A DNA stretch of 64,000 nt, taken from Bathynomus jamesi. Taxonomy: Eukaryota > Arthropoda > Malacostraca > Isopoda > Cirolanidae. The DNA lies in contig JAJOZX010000089.1 of the NCBI GenBank assembly GCA_023014485.1, positions 498,501 through 562,500 on the forward strand, written 5' to 3'. Below the pieces are notes generated by a model. It saw nothing but the letters and a program-made list of their open reading frames with translations, was not told the DNA's origin and did no database searches. The position numbers and the translations under genes are program-made. Shown piece after piece: positions 10,216-21,516 of the stretch. Each line of letters starts with the position of its first letter. Positions within the stretch are counted from its first letter, which is position 1.

Positions 10216-10440
10216 CTTGCCTCTAATAAATAAGTGGAAACTCGTCTAAATAAGTTAAAATAAATGGCGCAACCTGGCAACTCAACCTAATAAGGTATAC
10301 CTGAACAATTAAAAAACATTATTTGGCAACTCATGTAAATAAAATAAATGGTGGTATCTAGCAACTCACCCTAATAACGTATACCTGAACAACTACAAAA
10401 CACTATTTGGCAACTCATCTAAATAAATGCTCTCTGGTAA
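10216..10440. repeat. Tandem repeat in LINE-A 3' region, period about 85 bp
   Basis: Two and a half diverged copies contain GCAACTCA, CCTAATAA, GTATACCTGAACAA and CATTATTTGGCAACTCAT in the same order. They directly follow the last LINE codons, so this is probably its 3' untranslated region. Confidence 0.6.
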
Positions 10441-10499
10441 CCCCTCCCTATATACATAAGTGATATCTGGCAACTCACGATCCTCTACATAACAGCTGC

Positions 10500-10880
10500 T
10501 TGGCCCCTGGACGCTCATAATGCGTCTGGCTCCAGCCAGGCGACCACCACCTTCCTTCTTAGGTTAAGGCTTACGTTAGGTTTCCCTTTGGGGGGTGAGG
10601 ACATCCCACCTTCTCCCGAAAGACCACCACCACCACCACCTCCTCCTCCTCCTCTCTTAGGTTAAGGCTACCCCTTTGGGAGGAGGTCATCCTCCCTTCT
10701 CCCCCAGAAGCTCCCTCCCCTCTCCCCCTTGGCAGCATTGAGTTGTTGCATAACCCGTCCCCCCTTTGCAGCATTGATGTTGTATAACCCCTTTGCAACA
10801 TTCTTGCACTCGTCCATTTTGCGCCCATTCTACTTACTTCAATAGCGGATAAGCTTCGCTCACGATTAATAAATAATGAT
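10500..10880. other. C-rich low-complexity region with minisatellite copy
   Basis: Pyrimidine-rich (CCA and CCT runs near 10620-10660) and containing a second copy of the TTGTTGCATAACCC/TTTGCAACATT pair at 10735-10805. No coding signal. Confidence 0.5.
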
Positions 10881-10895
10881 CACTCACCTCTAGAA

Positions 10896-12720
10896 TATAT
10901 GCCACCCAGCCCACTAAATTCATTTTCTTTTGTTCCTGCTACCTCTACTGAGGTGCAGAATATTATTGATAAATTAAAAACTACAAAAAATAACATTCAT
11001 AACATTCCTGTACCTATATTGAAACTTGTTAAAGATAAGATATCTCTAACTTTGGCTAAAATTATCAAAGTATTTCCAAAGGAATATTCCCATCAATGCT
11101 AAAAACTGGTTGTATAACACCCCTTTTTAAAGGGGGTGATCCTACCCTAGCAACAAATTACAGGCCGGTGTGTTCATTATCTATGTTCAGCAAAGTTTTT
11201 GAAAAAATTGTAAAAAGTAGAATGCAGCGATATTTAGAATCCTACAATTTATTATTTCCAAATCAATATGGCTTCCGTAATAATAAAACAACGGAAATGG
11301 CTATTTTAAATCTTATGGAAAATGTAAATATAGCTAAGGAGAACAAAGATATAATGATATCAATATTTATGGATTTGAGTAAGGCGTTTGATGCAATAGA
11401 CCATAATATTCTACTTAATAAATTATAATGTTACGGCTTTAGAGGAGCAATCAGTGATTGGTTTGAAAGTTATTTGTCCAATAGATATCATTTTGTATCG
11501 GTAAATAAGGTTTGCTCAACTAAAGCGCTTGTCAAACATGGTGTGCCACAGGGCTCAATTCTGGGTCCACTGTTATTTTTATTATATATAAATGACCTTC
11601 CAAGTTCATCTGATATACTGAATTTCATAATGTTTGCAGATGATACAACTCTTTTTCTTGCAGAGATGTTAATACAGCTAAGAATATATTTCATTCAGAA
11701 TTCATTAGTGTAATGAAATGGTTGACCACCAATAAACTCTTCCTAAATACCAGTAAAACAAATTTCATGATTTTCACTAATAAAAGAAATGTATATCTTG
11801 ATGAACTTAAATGTTGATAAAATCGCTATAAAGGAGTGTACTGTACCAAAATTTCTTGGTGTAATGCTAGATAAGAATTTGCAATGGAGTGATCATGTAA
11901 ATTATATCGCGAAAAAGATTTCAAGGATCGGTGCTAATGCTATAATATTTAAACTTTGAAATGTAGTCCCTAAACAAGTTTTATTGACTATCATACTCTT
12001 TTTCTTCCTTATATAACGTACTGCACCCTTGTTTGGGGAAACTCCGCTAACAACGCATTAAATGGTATCTGTCATCCAAAAACGAGCAAGAAGGTTATCT
12101 GATGCTGATTTCCTTGACCACTCTAGTGCATTATTTAAAGAGATAAACCTACTAAAGCTTAACGATATAATCAAACTGGCACATTTAATTTTTATTTACA
12201 AGTGTAAGAACAAATCATTAACTTACAATGGGTAAATAGATATTTTGTAACTCATCAAGAAATCCACTCGTATCAGACCAGAAATAGATCAAAGCTTGTT
12301 ACACCTCAATTTAGATCGTCTTCTTCTCAAAAACTACCCCTTTTCATTGGATTGAAACTATGGAATGACTTGCATACCGAAATAAAAAATTTAATATAAA
12401 TTTGTTTAAAACCAAGTTGAAATCCCGATTAATAATGGCATCCTAACAAAAACCTAGGATTAATGTCCCACTAATATTGTTTAATATTGTCCAATGATAT
12501 TATTTAATATTGTAATACATGTTTTAACTATTAATAATAGTTATTTATTTATTATTATTAATTAATAACAACTAGCGGCTTATTTTTAATAAGAGCCCAG
12601 TAAAGCCTAAAGCTTAAGGGCCAAATAAAAAAAAATATATAGTCGAGCTTCTCAATTATTTATGTCATTGTAAATTGAAAAAATTTATTTGTTTATTATT
12701 ATTAATAAAGGTTATTCTAT
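10896..12720 (+). pseudogene. 5'-truncated LINE, CR1/jockey-type (LINE-B)
   Basis: The RT domain is easy to follow across three frames: TPLFKGGDPTLATNYRPVC, FPNQYGFRNNKTTEMAIL, FMDLSKAFDAIDHNILL, VPQGSILGPLLF and MFADDTTLF (near 11630), then a tail with VMLDKNLQWSDHV. Stops near 11099, 11426 and 11711 break it. The 3' end is AT-rich with ATT repeats, typical of such elements. The endonuclease half is missing. It is distinct from LINE-A in sequence. Confidence 0.8.
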
Positions 12721-13360
12721 TGTATAATGGATGTAACCACTAATGTCTTTAAAATATTAGAAAATTGGGAAGCAATTACTTTCAGCACACACACACACAC
12801 ACATACATATATTTTACCTACAGAACAACAACATTCCATTTCCAAACTACAAAAAAAGACTACGTGTATTTCCATATTTTGCTTCAAAATGAGTCTTGAG
12901 AGATTTTATGATGAAAGGAACGATTATTCGCGCTTTAAGAACCGGATATCCGAAATTCTTGTCTTTACCACCAGTATATCTGTTGCCATGTCGATATTTC
13001 GTACATTTAAATATCTAAAAAAGTTCGTTTTTGTGTAAGAACCATTTCTCATCTGGAATGGGATGTAAATTGGATGTAATGAAGTCGTAAATACGATATT
13101 TTTAATGTTCCCTGATGACCTCTTTTGACCTCGAAGGTACTCCAAATATATTCTGCAACATTATTATTTTGAGTCTTTCTTTGGGGATTTGATGTTTAAA
13201 TTAATGAAAGTATAAATAATAGTAATATTGATGATGATAATCTTTGAGATTATTTAACTTCCATTGTAACGGCAATGTCATGTTAGGGAGGGGACCTACA
13301 ACTTTACGCGAGATCCGAACCACTATCCCAAAAAGAAAAAAATTCAGAAAAGCACCTTAA
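12721..13360. other. Unannotated AT-rich stretch
   Basis: A short (CA)n is present near 12788. A weak SINE-body-like string (minus strand, GTTCGGATCTCGCGTAAAG) lies near 13300-13325. No gene is supported. Confidence 0.35.
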
Positions 13361-13794
13361 TTGTTAATATCATCAACGCCGGGTCGAGATTCGAACCCAA
13401 TATATATAACTTCTGTAACATTCGTGGCCTTTCCGATAATTTTCAATCTGTTGAACATCATCACCTCTCTTCCTCAACCCTCCACCTTCTCTTCCTCACT
13501 GAAACTGGGGTGTCTGGGACGACTGACAGCAATCGCTTTTCTGTACCCTCTTACTTTCTCTATACTCAATTTCACTCCAAAGGTGGATGTTGCGTATATG
13601 TACGCAATGATCTAACTTGTTCTCGTATTCCCGAACTCGAATCTTCCAAATTCTATACCCTCTAGCTACAGTTCACATGCCAATCTCAAACTAAATACAT
13701 CTGTGTTGTCTACCTTTCTCCTAATTCTACTGACTATAATCCAAAAATCTTTGACTACCTCACTTCCAAAGTGGAATACATTATATGCCACTCT

Positions 13795-14124
13795 CCTTTC
13801 GCTGAAATCTCCATTTTAGGTGATCCTTTCGCCGAAATCTCCATTTTAGGTGATCCTTTCGCCGAAATCTCCATTTTAGGTGATCCTTTCGCTGAAATCT
13901 CCATTTTAGGTGATCCTTTCGCCGAAATCTCCATTTTAGGTGATCCTTTCGCCGAAATCTCCATTTTAGGTGATCCTTTCGCCGAAATCTCCATTTTAGG
14001 TGATCCTTTCGCCGAAATCTCCATTTTAGGTGATCCTTTCGCCGAAATCTCCATTTTAGGTGATCCTTTCGCTGAAATCTCCATTTTAGGTGATCCTTTC
14101 GCCGAAATCTCCATTTTAGGTGAT
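13795..14124 (+). repeat. 11-copy, 30-bp minisatellite inside LINE-C endonuclease
   Basis: Eleven exact 30-bp units each encode PFAEISILGD in the LINE frame. The only variation is a silent GCC/GCT in the Ala codon (GCT in units 1, 4 and 10). The unit contains the GD of the endonuclease GD(F/H)N-type active-site motif, so a single catalytic-loop segment has been multiplied in frame. The translation shows that the repeat arose from LINE coding sequence. Confidence 0.95.
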
Positions 14125-15163
14125 CATTGTTCGCCACCACCTTTGGCTTTCCTCCCATTTCACTCATATCCCTGGTAAACTAACTTACAACTATGGTGTC
14201 CCTCTTGTTGTTCTCAAGAACTGTGCTTCTGTGCCGACACCCTGCCTAGACAAACTCTTTCGTCTATGTCTTTCATCTGGTACTTTTTCTTCCTGTTGGA
14301 AGTTCGCTTTCAATCAGCCTGTCCCAAAGAAGGGTGACCGCTCTCAACCCTCCAACTATCGTACAACTGCTTTGATTTTTTGCATTTCTAAAGTTTTTTA
14401 ATCTATCCTTAATAGGAAGATTCTTAAACAGCTCTCTTACAATCTTCTTTCAGATCGTCAGTATGGGTTCCGCAAGAGACGCTCTACTGGCGATCTTCTT
14501 GCATATATATCTAACTCTTGGTCATCCTCCTTTCGGGTTTCGGTGAAACCTTTGCTATTTCGCTTGACATATCAAAAGCTTGTGATAGAGCCTGGCACAA
14601 ATCTTTAATTTCTAAACTGCCCTCCCTCGGTTTCTATCCTATCTGTGCCTTCATCTCTAATTTCCTTTCTGACCAATCTATAGCTGCGGTTGTAGATGGC
14701 CACTGTTCTCCAAAAGCTATTAACAGTGGTGTTCCTCAGGGTTCTGTCCTGTTACCCACTCTTTCCCTTTAATTTATCAATGATCTATTAAGTTCCACTT
14801 CCTGTCCTATTCACGCCTATGTTGATGATTCCACTCTTCACTGCTCCACCCGCTTCACAAAGCATCCCTCTCAACAGTCACTCCATAACTCGCGTAGGGC
14901 GGCTATTTTACACCTCACCTCTGATCTTTCTGCTATCTCAGAGAAAACGTTGTGGCTTTCAATGCCTCAAAACTCAGTTTATCAGTCTACTTATCACAAT
15001 CTTCCACAAGACTATCCCCTTAATTTCAACAACACACAACTGAATCCTTCCTATTCTCTTAACATTTTTGGCATTTTCTTTTCTCGTGATCTTTCCTGGG
15101 AAGATCACGTATACTCCTCTTACCAAAACAGCTTCTTAGAGGTTAGGTGTGTTGTACCGGCTC

Positions 15164-15232
15164 CAGGGTTGACAAAAACCCAGCAGAAACCAAAAAACCC
15201 AGCAAAGACCCAACTGGTTTTTGCCAACCCTG
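15164..15232. mobile_element. 69-bp hAT-type mini-element with 8-bp duplication
   Basis: The ends are CAGGGTTGACAAAAACC and, inverted, CAGGGTTGGCAAAAACC. They are flanked by exact copies of ACCGGCTC (15156-15163 and 15233-15240). An 8-bp duplication and CAGGG ends are hAT hallmarks. It sits in the LINE-C tail; the LINE reading continues after one target copy. Confidence 0.8.
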
Positions 15233-15844
15233 ACCGGCTCCGCAGTTTCTTCACCCCCACTCAGTTGCTCTCTCTGTACAGGGGTCTTGTCCGCCCCTAT
15301 ATGGAGTACGCTTCTCATGTGTGGGGTGGCTCAACTCACAGCTCTACTTGACTGGGTGGAATCAAAGGCTTTTCGTCTCATCAATTCCAAGCTTCTTACC
15401 GACTGTCTTCAATCCCTCTCTTCACCGCAATGTTGCCTTACTCTCTCTTTACTATCGTTATTATAACTAACACTGCTCTTCTTAATTCTCTAACTGCATG
15501 CGTCCTCCTTTAAAGAGAGCACGCACCACCAGACTTTCGACTCATTCTGATCCCTTTTCTGTCCAACTCTCTAACGCAAGGACTAATCGGTACTTTCAAT
15601 CTTTCACCTACTCAAACGGTCAACTCTGGAACACACTTCTACAATCCATCTTTCTCCTTGTCTACGATGACCAAAATTTCAAATGCCTAGTGTCCAGGCA
15701 TCTCGATAACCCTGGACTTTGATTCTCTCTTCTTCTTCTTACATGAGAGGGACAGTTTCGCAGGCATTAGTCCTTGAGCCTCCTTCCTGCATAAAAAAAT
15801 TGGAAAAGCTTCATAGTAATCTGAACGACAGAAGGCATCAATAA

Positions 15845-16299
15845 CACTGGTCAACACTCATTTTATTGCCAATCATATTAGAGTGATTTTGGGGTAACTT
15901 TGTGGTGCTGATTCCGAATATGACATCGGTTTTGCTAGATTGGCTCTAATTTATGAGATAATTGGTACTCCATTGAAACACGTAAAAATGCAAAAAATTT
16001 AATGTTCAGGCGGAGCCTACTTACAAATCGCATTGAAATTGTCTCAAATCATACAAAAGTAAACACATGAAATACATAATGGCATTTTATTCGGTCTCAC
16101 CATCTAGAATGTTCCGGTAGTTTCCCATATGCACGCGTTATGGTTACGTTTCCTATTAATTGAGGGTATTCATTATCTCAAGAACTAGAGCCAAATCGGA
16201 AAAACTACTTTCATTTTGGAATTCAGCAACCCCAAAATACCCTAAATTCGTACGAATTTCCTTGGCAACGAAAAAAAAAAGTTTTTTTGTTGACCTGTG
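15845..16299. mobile_element. MITE with CACTGGTCAACA/TGTTGACCTGTG ends
   Basis: The ends are imperfect inverted repeats. Further pairing such as TTTTGGGGT...GCTGATTCC continues about 100 bp inward. Flanking TAA on both sides fits a 3-bp duplication, as in PIF/Harbinger elements, but the superfamily is uncertain. No coding capacity. Confidence 0.5.
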
Positions 16300-16309
16300 T
16301 AATTAATCA

Positions 16310-17045
16310 TCAGTCTTGATCTATTCCTTGATATAGTACCTCATGACGTTCTCTTAAAAAACTAAGATTACGACTTCATGGGACTACCCTCAAGATGGTT
16401 CCGCTATACTTAGCATAATTTATATCAGAGGACTGTCTTACCTCACGGACAAGATGAATCTCTCACGGAGTGCCTCAAAGAAGCATTCTTGTACAAACTA
16501 AATACTGCTTCATATATGTATCAAATCGTCCATAAAACTGCACCAGAAATCATCCAAAACAAAATATTAGCTTCCCAAACTCAACACCGCTGTAACACAA
16601 GACAACCAAACACGTACATCAGAAAACCAAATTACATTGCGCAATTAGATCCTTGCGCTCCAGAGGACCAGACCTCTCAAACACCCTTAATTAATCAGGA
16701 GATAAAACAATCTAGAACTGGGGTGGGGAATCTTTGTGTGGCGGGAAAATTTCAATTAAAATACTCTTACCGGGGAAATTGCAGCTTTAAAAACAGTTTG
16801 GAACATAATTAAGACAAATACTGTGCTACTTTAAATAATCAAACTGTCGGTGGGTAATTAAATTACAGTAATTTAATTAGACATTATGCCCGCGGGCGGC
16901 AGGTTTCCCACCCGTGATCTACAACGTTAAAAGCTTTCCACAAAAAGATTCATCGAATCATACAAACAGCTACGCTTTATCCTCTTTCTTATTTCAATAA
17001 TAAATTAATCTACATTCCCATGTCAAAACAAAAATAATAAATGAA
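16310..17045 (+). pseudogene. LINE 3' fragment (LINE-D), internally deleted
   Basis: A short RT piece (YLMTFS, KLRLRLHGTTLK-like) is joined to the C-terminal tail YKLNTASYMYQIVHKTAPE, NTRQPNTYIRKPN and EIKQSR. After the hAT insertion at 16719-16917 the tail resumes as FHKKIHRIIQTATLYPLSY. It resembles the tail of LINE-E at 45310-46145. Confidence 0.65.
16719..16917. mobile_element. 199-bp hAT-type MITE in LINE-D
   Basis: The ends are TGGGGTGGGGAATC and, inverted, TCACGGGTGGGAAACC. They are flanked by TCTAGAAC and TCTACAAC, an 8-bp duplication with one mismatch. The host LINE frame continues on both sides. Confidence 0.65.
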
Positions 17046-17411
17046 AAAATAAGTCAATATAGGTAAGGTGGAGATATTCAAGTCTGAAGATACAGTGTAT
17101 TCAATTAATAACAAGGTATTTAATATTTAGTTTCTTATATCCCAAACAAATAAGAATGTCTAATCTTAACTGAATATATAAATTTATGTCAGAGTTACGA
17201 CAGATAATCCCTGCATCTCTGTCTCTTTGTTCTTATATCTTTAAAACTAATGTAAATAACCTTATTTCTCTGCACTATCTAACAAGATTTGCCAAATAAT
17301 CCCATTCTGACAATAAAGCATAAAATTTGCTTGGGAATGGTAGTTCTATACTATGTATGTATGGGAAGGCATCAACTGTCATTTTATATATATGTGCGTG
17401 GGTGTGTGTGT
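17046..17411. other. AT-rich stretch, no gene seen
   Basis: Ends in a short (GT)n tract at 17399-17412, where the mariner remnant begins. Nothing else recognised. Confidence 0.35.
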
Positions 17412-17881
17412 GGTTTGTTCAAAACGTATCCGGACTGATATGATTATAGACAGAATATGGTACTTACCAGTGATGTAGGTCTCGAGACCGATCTCGAGAC
17501 CCAATTTGCAGATCTCGATCTCGGTCTCCGCTATTTAGATCTCGGTCTCGATCTCGGTCTCGACAGACGCGGTCTCGGTTTTTCTCCCCAAGACCTTTCG
17601 AGACCTCTCGAGACCGTAATGAAAAATACATATTATTGGCATACTCATGATGGTGGCTTGGTTGAACAAACACAATTCAGAATGTTTATGAAAGTTTGTA
17701 AAAGTAACGGACTCTAGGTATTCACTAATCAGTCACCCTGTTTTGAGTTGCCACGTTTGTCTTACGGGGGTGGGGGTCTGGATTTTTTTAGGTTAGCGCT
17801 ACAAAAAAATATGCCCCGCCCCCGTCAGATTAATTTTATTGAAAATGGAAACACTAAATAGAGAAATATATATATTATATA

Positions 17882-18128
17882 ACGGGTGCGGCAAAAATAA
17901 CGCCCTTTTTAGTTTATTCTCTTTTATTGAAGGAAATAAATCAATTACAGCATTTTAAGCGAAATAATAAGGTTAAGAAAAATACAGCATTTTAAGAAAA
18001 ATAATAAGTACTTTCTCAGTAAAAACTAAAAAATAACAAAATGATACAATATAAAACTAAAAAATTATACTGTATAAAACTATAAAGATACAATTATTAA
18101 TAGGGCGTTACTTTTGCCGCACCCGGGT
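17882..18128. mobile_element. About 245-bp MITE inside the hAT element
   Basis: Inverted ends GGGTGCGGCAAAAATAACGCC and GGCGTTACTTTTGCCGCACCC lie within TATA-rich flanks. No coding sequence. Probably a TA-targeting (Tc1/mariner-type) MITE. Confidence 0.65.
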
Positions 18129-18559
18129 ATATAAGAATATATTATAAGGCCACTCAGTGTTGCCAAACGGCGTGTCAACCTCTGTGGCGTGATAAAAACG
18201 ATTATCTTCCCATCCAATATATATTTGAAAAATAAAATGCTTCACACAAAAATAATGCAAGAAATACAGCATAAAGAAAACAGTACCGATAAATTCAATA
18301 CAGCATAGAATAACTCGACAACCCTTCACATCACTTATATTTACAACGTACCGATTCGTAGAACAAATCGCAAATGCCAATTGTAAATGTTAAAAAATGA
18401 CGTCATCAGTGATGTCACGGCGGAACTTTTATCACGCCACACCTCCCCTTAAGCTGAATTTATTTTGTAAATTTTGTTTCCTAATCAGTTTTTGGCACGT
18501 GCTGTTAGTGACAGTGTGTAGTTTAGTTTTGTATTCCATTTTATGAATCTCATATTTTA

Positions 18560-18786
18560 GACAACTGCTCTCCAATAAAGTTTTGGCACCAGAAAAGGAT
18601 AAATTCCCATCACTGGCCAATATTGCCATGACTGTTTTAACAGTGCCTGCCTCTAGTGCTCCAATTGAGCGTGTATTTAGCCATGGAGGCATAATAATGA
18701 GGCCCCACAGAAGTCGAACTTCAGCAGATCTTCTGAGCATGCTGATGTTCCTTAAGTGTAATGAGCACCTATCATGTTTTAAATAA
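18560..18786 (+). pseudogene. hAT transposase C-terminal dimerisation domain
   Basis: The open frame ends LSNKVLAPEKDKFPSLANIA, then TVPASSAPIERVFSHGG and RSRTSADLLSML, then LKCNEHL and a TAA stop. This is the classic hATC domain at the end of hAT transposases. The rest of the ~600-residue protein is missing, leaving a non-autonomous element. A possible splice acceptor (CATATTTTAG) just upstream suggests this was the last exon. Confidence 0.8.
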
Positions 18787-18865
18787 ATGCACAAGTCAAA
18801 CTGGGTAGTGGGTACGTTCATTAAACCTTCTGTAACATATATAAAAAGTAAATAAATAAAAAGTA

Positions 18866-18866
<1 letters not shown>

Positions 18867-18924
<58 letters not shown>
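18867..18924. repeat. (TA)n microsatellite in the hAT element
   Basis: A nearly pure TA tract preceded by a few GT units. Confidence 0.95.
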
Positions 18925-18927
<3 letters not shown>

Positions 18928-19898
18928 TTTGTTAATTTATAGGCTACACTTTTTGCATTCAACACACTACATCTGAGAAAGTAGTTATTAGTTTATTAAT
19001 ATACTTAACATAGTCTAATTTCCATAGTAGTGTAAAACAAATTGAAAGGGCATGAGCTTGGTCTCTATCTCGGTCTCGAATTTTAAGGGTCTCGATCTCG
19101 GAAGGTAGATCTCGATCTCGAACCTTTGATCTCGGTCTCGATCTTGGTCTCACAGGATCAGGTCTCGGTCTCAGTCTCGGACTTGGTGGTCTCGACTACA
19201 TCACTGGTACTTACAGGGTTTGGGGGCTTCATCTCCCTCAAAGTACGCTCGCTCTGAAGCTACACACTTTACCCAACGATCCTGCCACTGTTGAAAACAT
19301 TTTTCGAAAGCACTTTTTGGAAATGGCCAAAAGCTGCTGCGTCGAATTTCTTTTAATGGTCTCATCATCGAATCAGTCTTTTCAGGGTTTGTTTGAGCTT
19401 CGGAAACAAAAAAGTCGTATGGAGCCAAATCCGGCGAATACGGAGACTGCTGTACTTCGGGGGTGGTGTTTTTGAAAAAAAATTGCTGGACAGGTTGCGT
19501 CGAGTAAGCTGGCACGTTATCGTGATGAAGCATCTAGTCTCCGGACTACCACTTCTGCGGCCGTTTCCTCCGAACTGCTTCACGTCGACGTCTCAAAACT
19601 TCAATGTAAAATTCCTTGTTGATTGTTTGTCCCTGTCGACCATATATTCATCATGGTGCACAACACCTTCACAGTCAAAATCGTAAGAAATCACCGCGAA
19701 ACAAAACACGTTTAACTTTATCGGCTCACCACAGTGGACTGACGCTACACAATGAAGTGCAACCCTATCAGTGAACTTGTCTCGACGTGCAGAGATGTTT
19801 AGCACAGTCACAAGTCCAAACGTGACCTTGTTCTAAAAATATCCTGCCCAGATACATTTTAAACGAACCTCTTATATATTTCTTGTGCACCTAATGTA

Positions 19899-20790
19899 CA
19901 GAGGGTTGACAAAAGTAAATAGACACCGCTGACATTGCACAATATTTGTTAAATAAAAAAGCAAACTAAGCGCAGACGAGGTATTATGGTAGGGTGAATG
20001 AAAACAACGAACCATTGATAGTTGCAAGATAACACGTGGCGAATGTTCGTGCGAATTGACAAATTACGCCAGAGAACGAATTGTTGGCCTTTGAGAAGGT
20101 TTGTTTAGTCAGAGATGTTATGTCTGCTTCCTATTCCACTGTTAACTATTAAACGGAGTGATTGTGCAGTTGAAGACAACCACCAAGACAACAGTTGCCC
20201 GCGTCCGGGCCGTCCAAATTCATCATAGAGAACGCTACGTGCCCTTAGACGAAGTACAGAGGCGAGCCTACGACAAACTACTGGTAAGTTGGGCGTACAG
20301 GTGGGGGTTAGTTCTAGAACTGTCGGAAGATATCTTCACACTATGGGCTATTATTGTAGGGCAGCTAGAAGAAAGCTTACGCTAACCCTTCGCAACATTG
20401 TTCGTCGCAAGCAGTGGACAGCATCGATGACCGGGACTGGGGGTTTTGGAGCACGGTAATATTCACAGACGAGTTCCGATTTGTCGCATTTTCGGACAGT
20501 GAGCGTGTGGGGATATGAAGACGTCCATCACAGGAATTTTCATACCTGCAGACTACAGTGAAGCACGGTTTTATTTCTGTTATGGTGTGGGCGGCCATTT
20601 GGAGCACGGAACGATCAGAACTGGCGATATTTAAAGGAACCGTCAATTCTGCAAAATAACAGTAATTTGAAGGAAGACCCGCTGCTACTTTATGCCATTG
20701 GTAATCTTTTTCCAACACGCACTGTGCTCAAGATGGGATGGCGCTCCTCCCCACATAGCTCGTGCAACTCAGAAGCGTGGGTCAAAATGA
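19899..20790 (+). pseudogene. Tc1-like transposon remnant, 3'-truncated
   Basis: The left end CAGAGGGTTGACAAAAGTAA after a TA matches the start of another element at 63892. The coding remains include GRPNSS, an HTH-like piece GVSSRTVGRYLHTMGYY, and the first catalytic region TDEFRFVAFSDSERV, followed by TVKHGFISVMVWAAIWS. Frameshifts and stops are frequent. The third catalytic acid and right terminal repeat are not seen. Confidence 0.65.
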
Positions 20791-20958
20791 TTCATTAACT
20801 TCATTAATTACTAAAATTTAGAATGTAAATTACTTCCAAAACCCTCATTAATAAAAAATTAAAGCGCGAGGTAAGGATGGCTTATAAATTATCTTGAATA
20901 CACTACAAAATGAGACAATTAATACGTTCCTCGTGAGCATGGGCGTCGTTCGCTTCTC

Positions 20959-21007
20959 AATTTGAGGCCGAATTAATCCGACCGTAGGATTAATTCGGCC
21001 TCAAATT
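20959..21007. repeat. Perfect 21-bp inverted repeat, 7-bp loop
   Basis: Arms AATTTGAGGCCGAATTAATC(C) and their exact complement surround GACCGTA. A second hairpin (GTGGGGGGAACA / TGTTCTCCCCCCAC) follows at 21048-21080. No surrounding gene explains either. Confidence 0.8.
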
Positions 21008-21301
21008 CTGCGCAGACCTCAAAGACCTACACAGACCACTCACTGAAGTGGGGGGAACAATTGGTATGTTCTCCCCCCACCCACCCCACAAAAGAGGTAA
21101 CATGTCCTTGTCCCCCCTACGATCGACGCTCATGCTCGTAAGAATGGAGTAGTGAAGAAATTCTGAAGATTAAGGCTGGCCGGACAAAGGATAGTTTTGC
21201 GACTCACGACTTGGGTCGCGTGTGATTTTACATTGACAGAATAGGAGCCCCGCACACTGCAGCGACCGCGACGCGGTTTATATATATAAATGTTATTATA
21301 C

Positions 21302-21490
21302 AGGATGTTTCAGGTCGACCCTAGAAATATGGAAAAGAAATGATTCATATTAGTTACGGAATTACTATGACAAACTTCAAATACCAAATACAAACTACAA
21401 ATTCCACCAATTTGTATTTGAAGTTTGTCATAGTAATTTCGTAACTAATATGAAGCGTTTCTTTTCCATATTTCTCGGGTCGACCTGAAA
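21302..21490. mobile_element. Foldback MITE, about 85-bp arms
   Basis: The left arm starting GATGTTTCAGGTCGACCC and the right arm ending GGGTCGACCTGAAAC pair almost throughout, with a short unpaired centre around 21390-21415. A TACAGG start on the left resembles Tc1/mariner-type ends; the right tip is lost in a CT-repeat. No coding capacity. Confidence 0.65.
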
Positions 21491-21516
21491 CTCGCTCTCG
21501 CTCTCTCTCTCTCTTC

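Larger units (their letters stand above)
13370..15790 (+). pseudogene. LINE with endonuclease and RT remnants (LINE-C)
   Basis: An endonuclease-like part precedes the RT: IRGLSDNFQSVEHHHLSSS, FLTETGVSG, KGGCCVYVRND, and a GD followed after a frameshift by HHLWLSSHF. The RT part includes QPVPKKGDRSQPSNYR, QYGFRKRRSTGDLL, SGVPQGSVL and AYVDDSTLH (YVDD catalytic box near 14820). The tail contains FFTPTQLLSLYRGLVRPYM. Multiple frameshifts and stops kill it. The endonuclease core is expanded by an 11-copy minisatellite (13795-14124), and the tail is cut by a 69-bp hAT-type insertion (15164-15232). Confidence 0.8.
17468..19206 (+). mobile_element. hAT element, internally deleted, with exact 8-bp duplication
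   Basis: Ends CAGTGATGTAG and CTACATCACTG are flanked by identical GTACTTAC (17460-17467, 19207-19214). Both subterminal regions are packed with GGTCTCGATCTC-type repeats (17480-17610 and 19060-19195), in mirror arrangement. A single transposase piece remains (18560-18786). A MITE interrupts it at about 17882-18128 and a (TA)n tract at 18867-18924. Confidence 0.85.
17412..19869 (-). mobile_element. Mariner remnant split by a hAT element
   Basis: Terminal repeats GGTTTGTTCAAAACGTATCCGG (shown here in two parts: GGTTTGTTCAAAAC and GTATCCGG) at the left and their inverse at the right bracket about 720 bp of mariner sequence interrupted by 1.74 kb of hAT DNA. On the minus strand the pieces HHDNVPAYSTQPVQQF, YSPDLAPYDFF and AYFEGDEAPKP are mariner C-terminal transposase. 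The second and third catalytic acids are visible. The N-terminal half is absent and frameshifts occur, so it is dead. Confidence 0.75.

Noticed and set aside
13755..14178. Open frames on both strands across the 30-bp minisatellite
   Set aside because: Only the frame PFAEISILGD agrees with LINE endonuclease sequence; the others are by-products of repeat length divisible by three.
17457..17717. Open frames made of LDLGLDLG or DRDRDRDL
   Set aside because: They are translations of the hAT subterminal GGTCTCG arrays.
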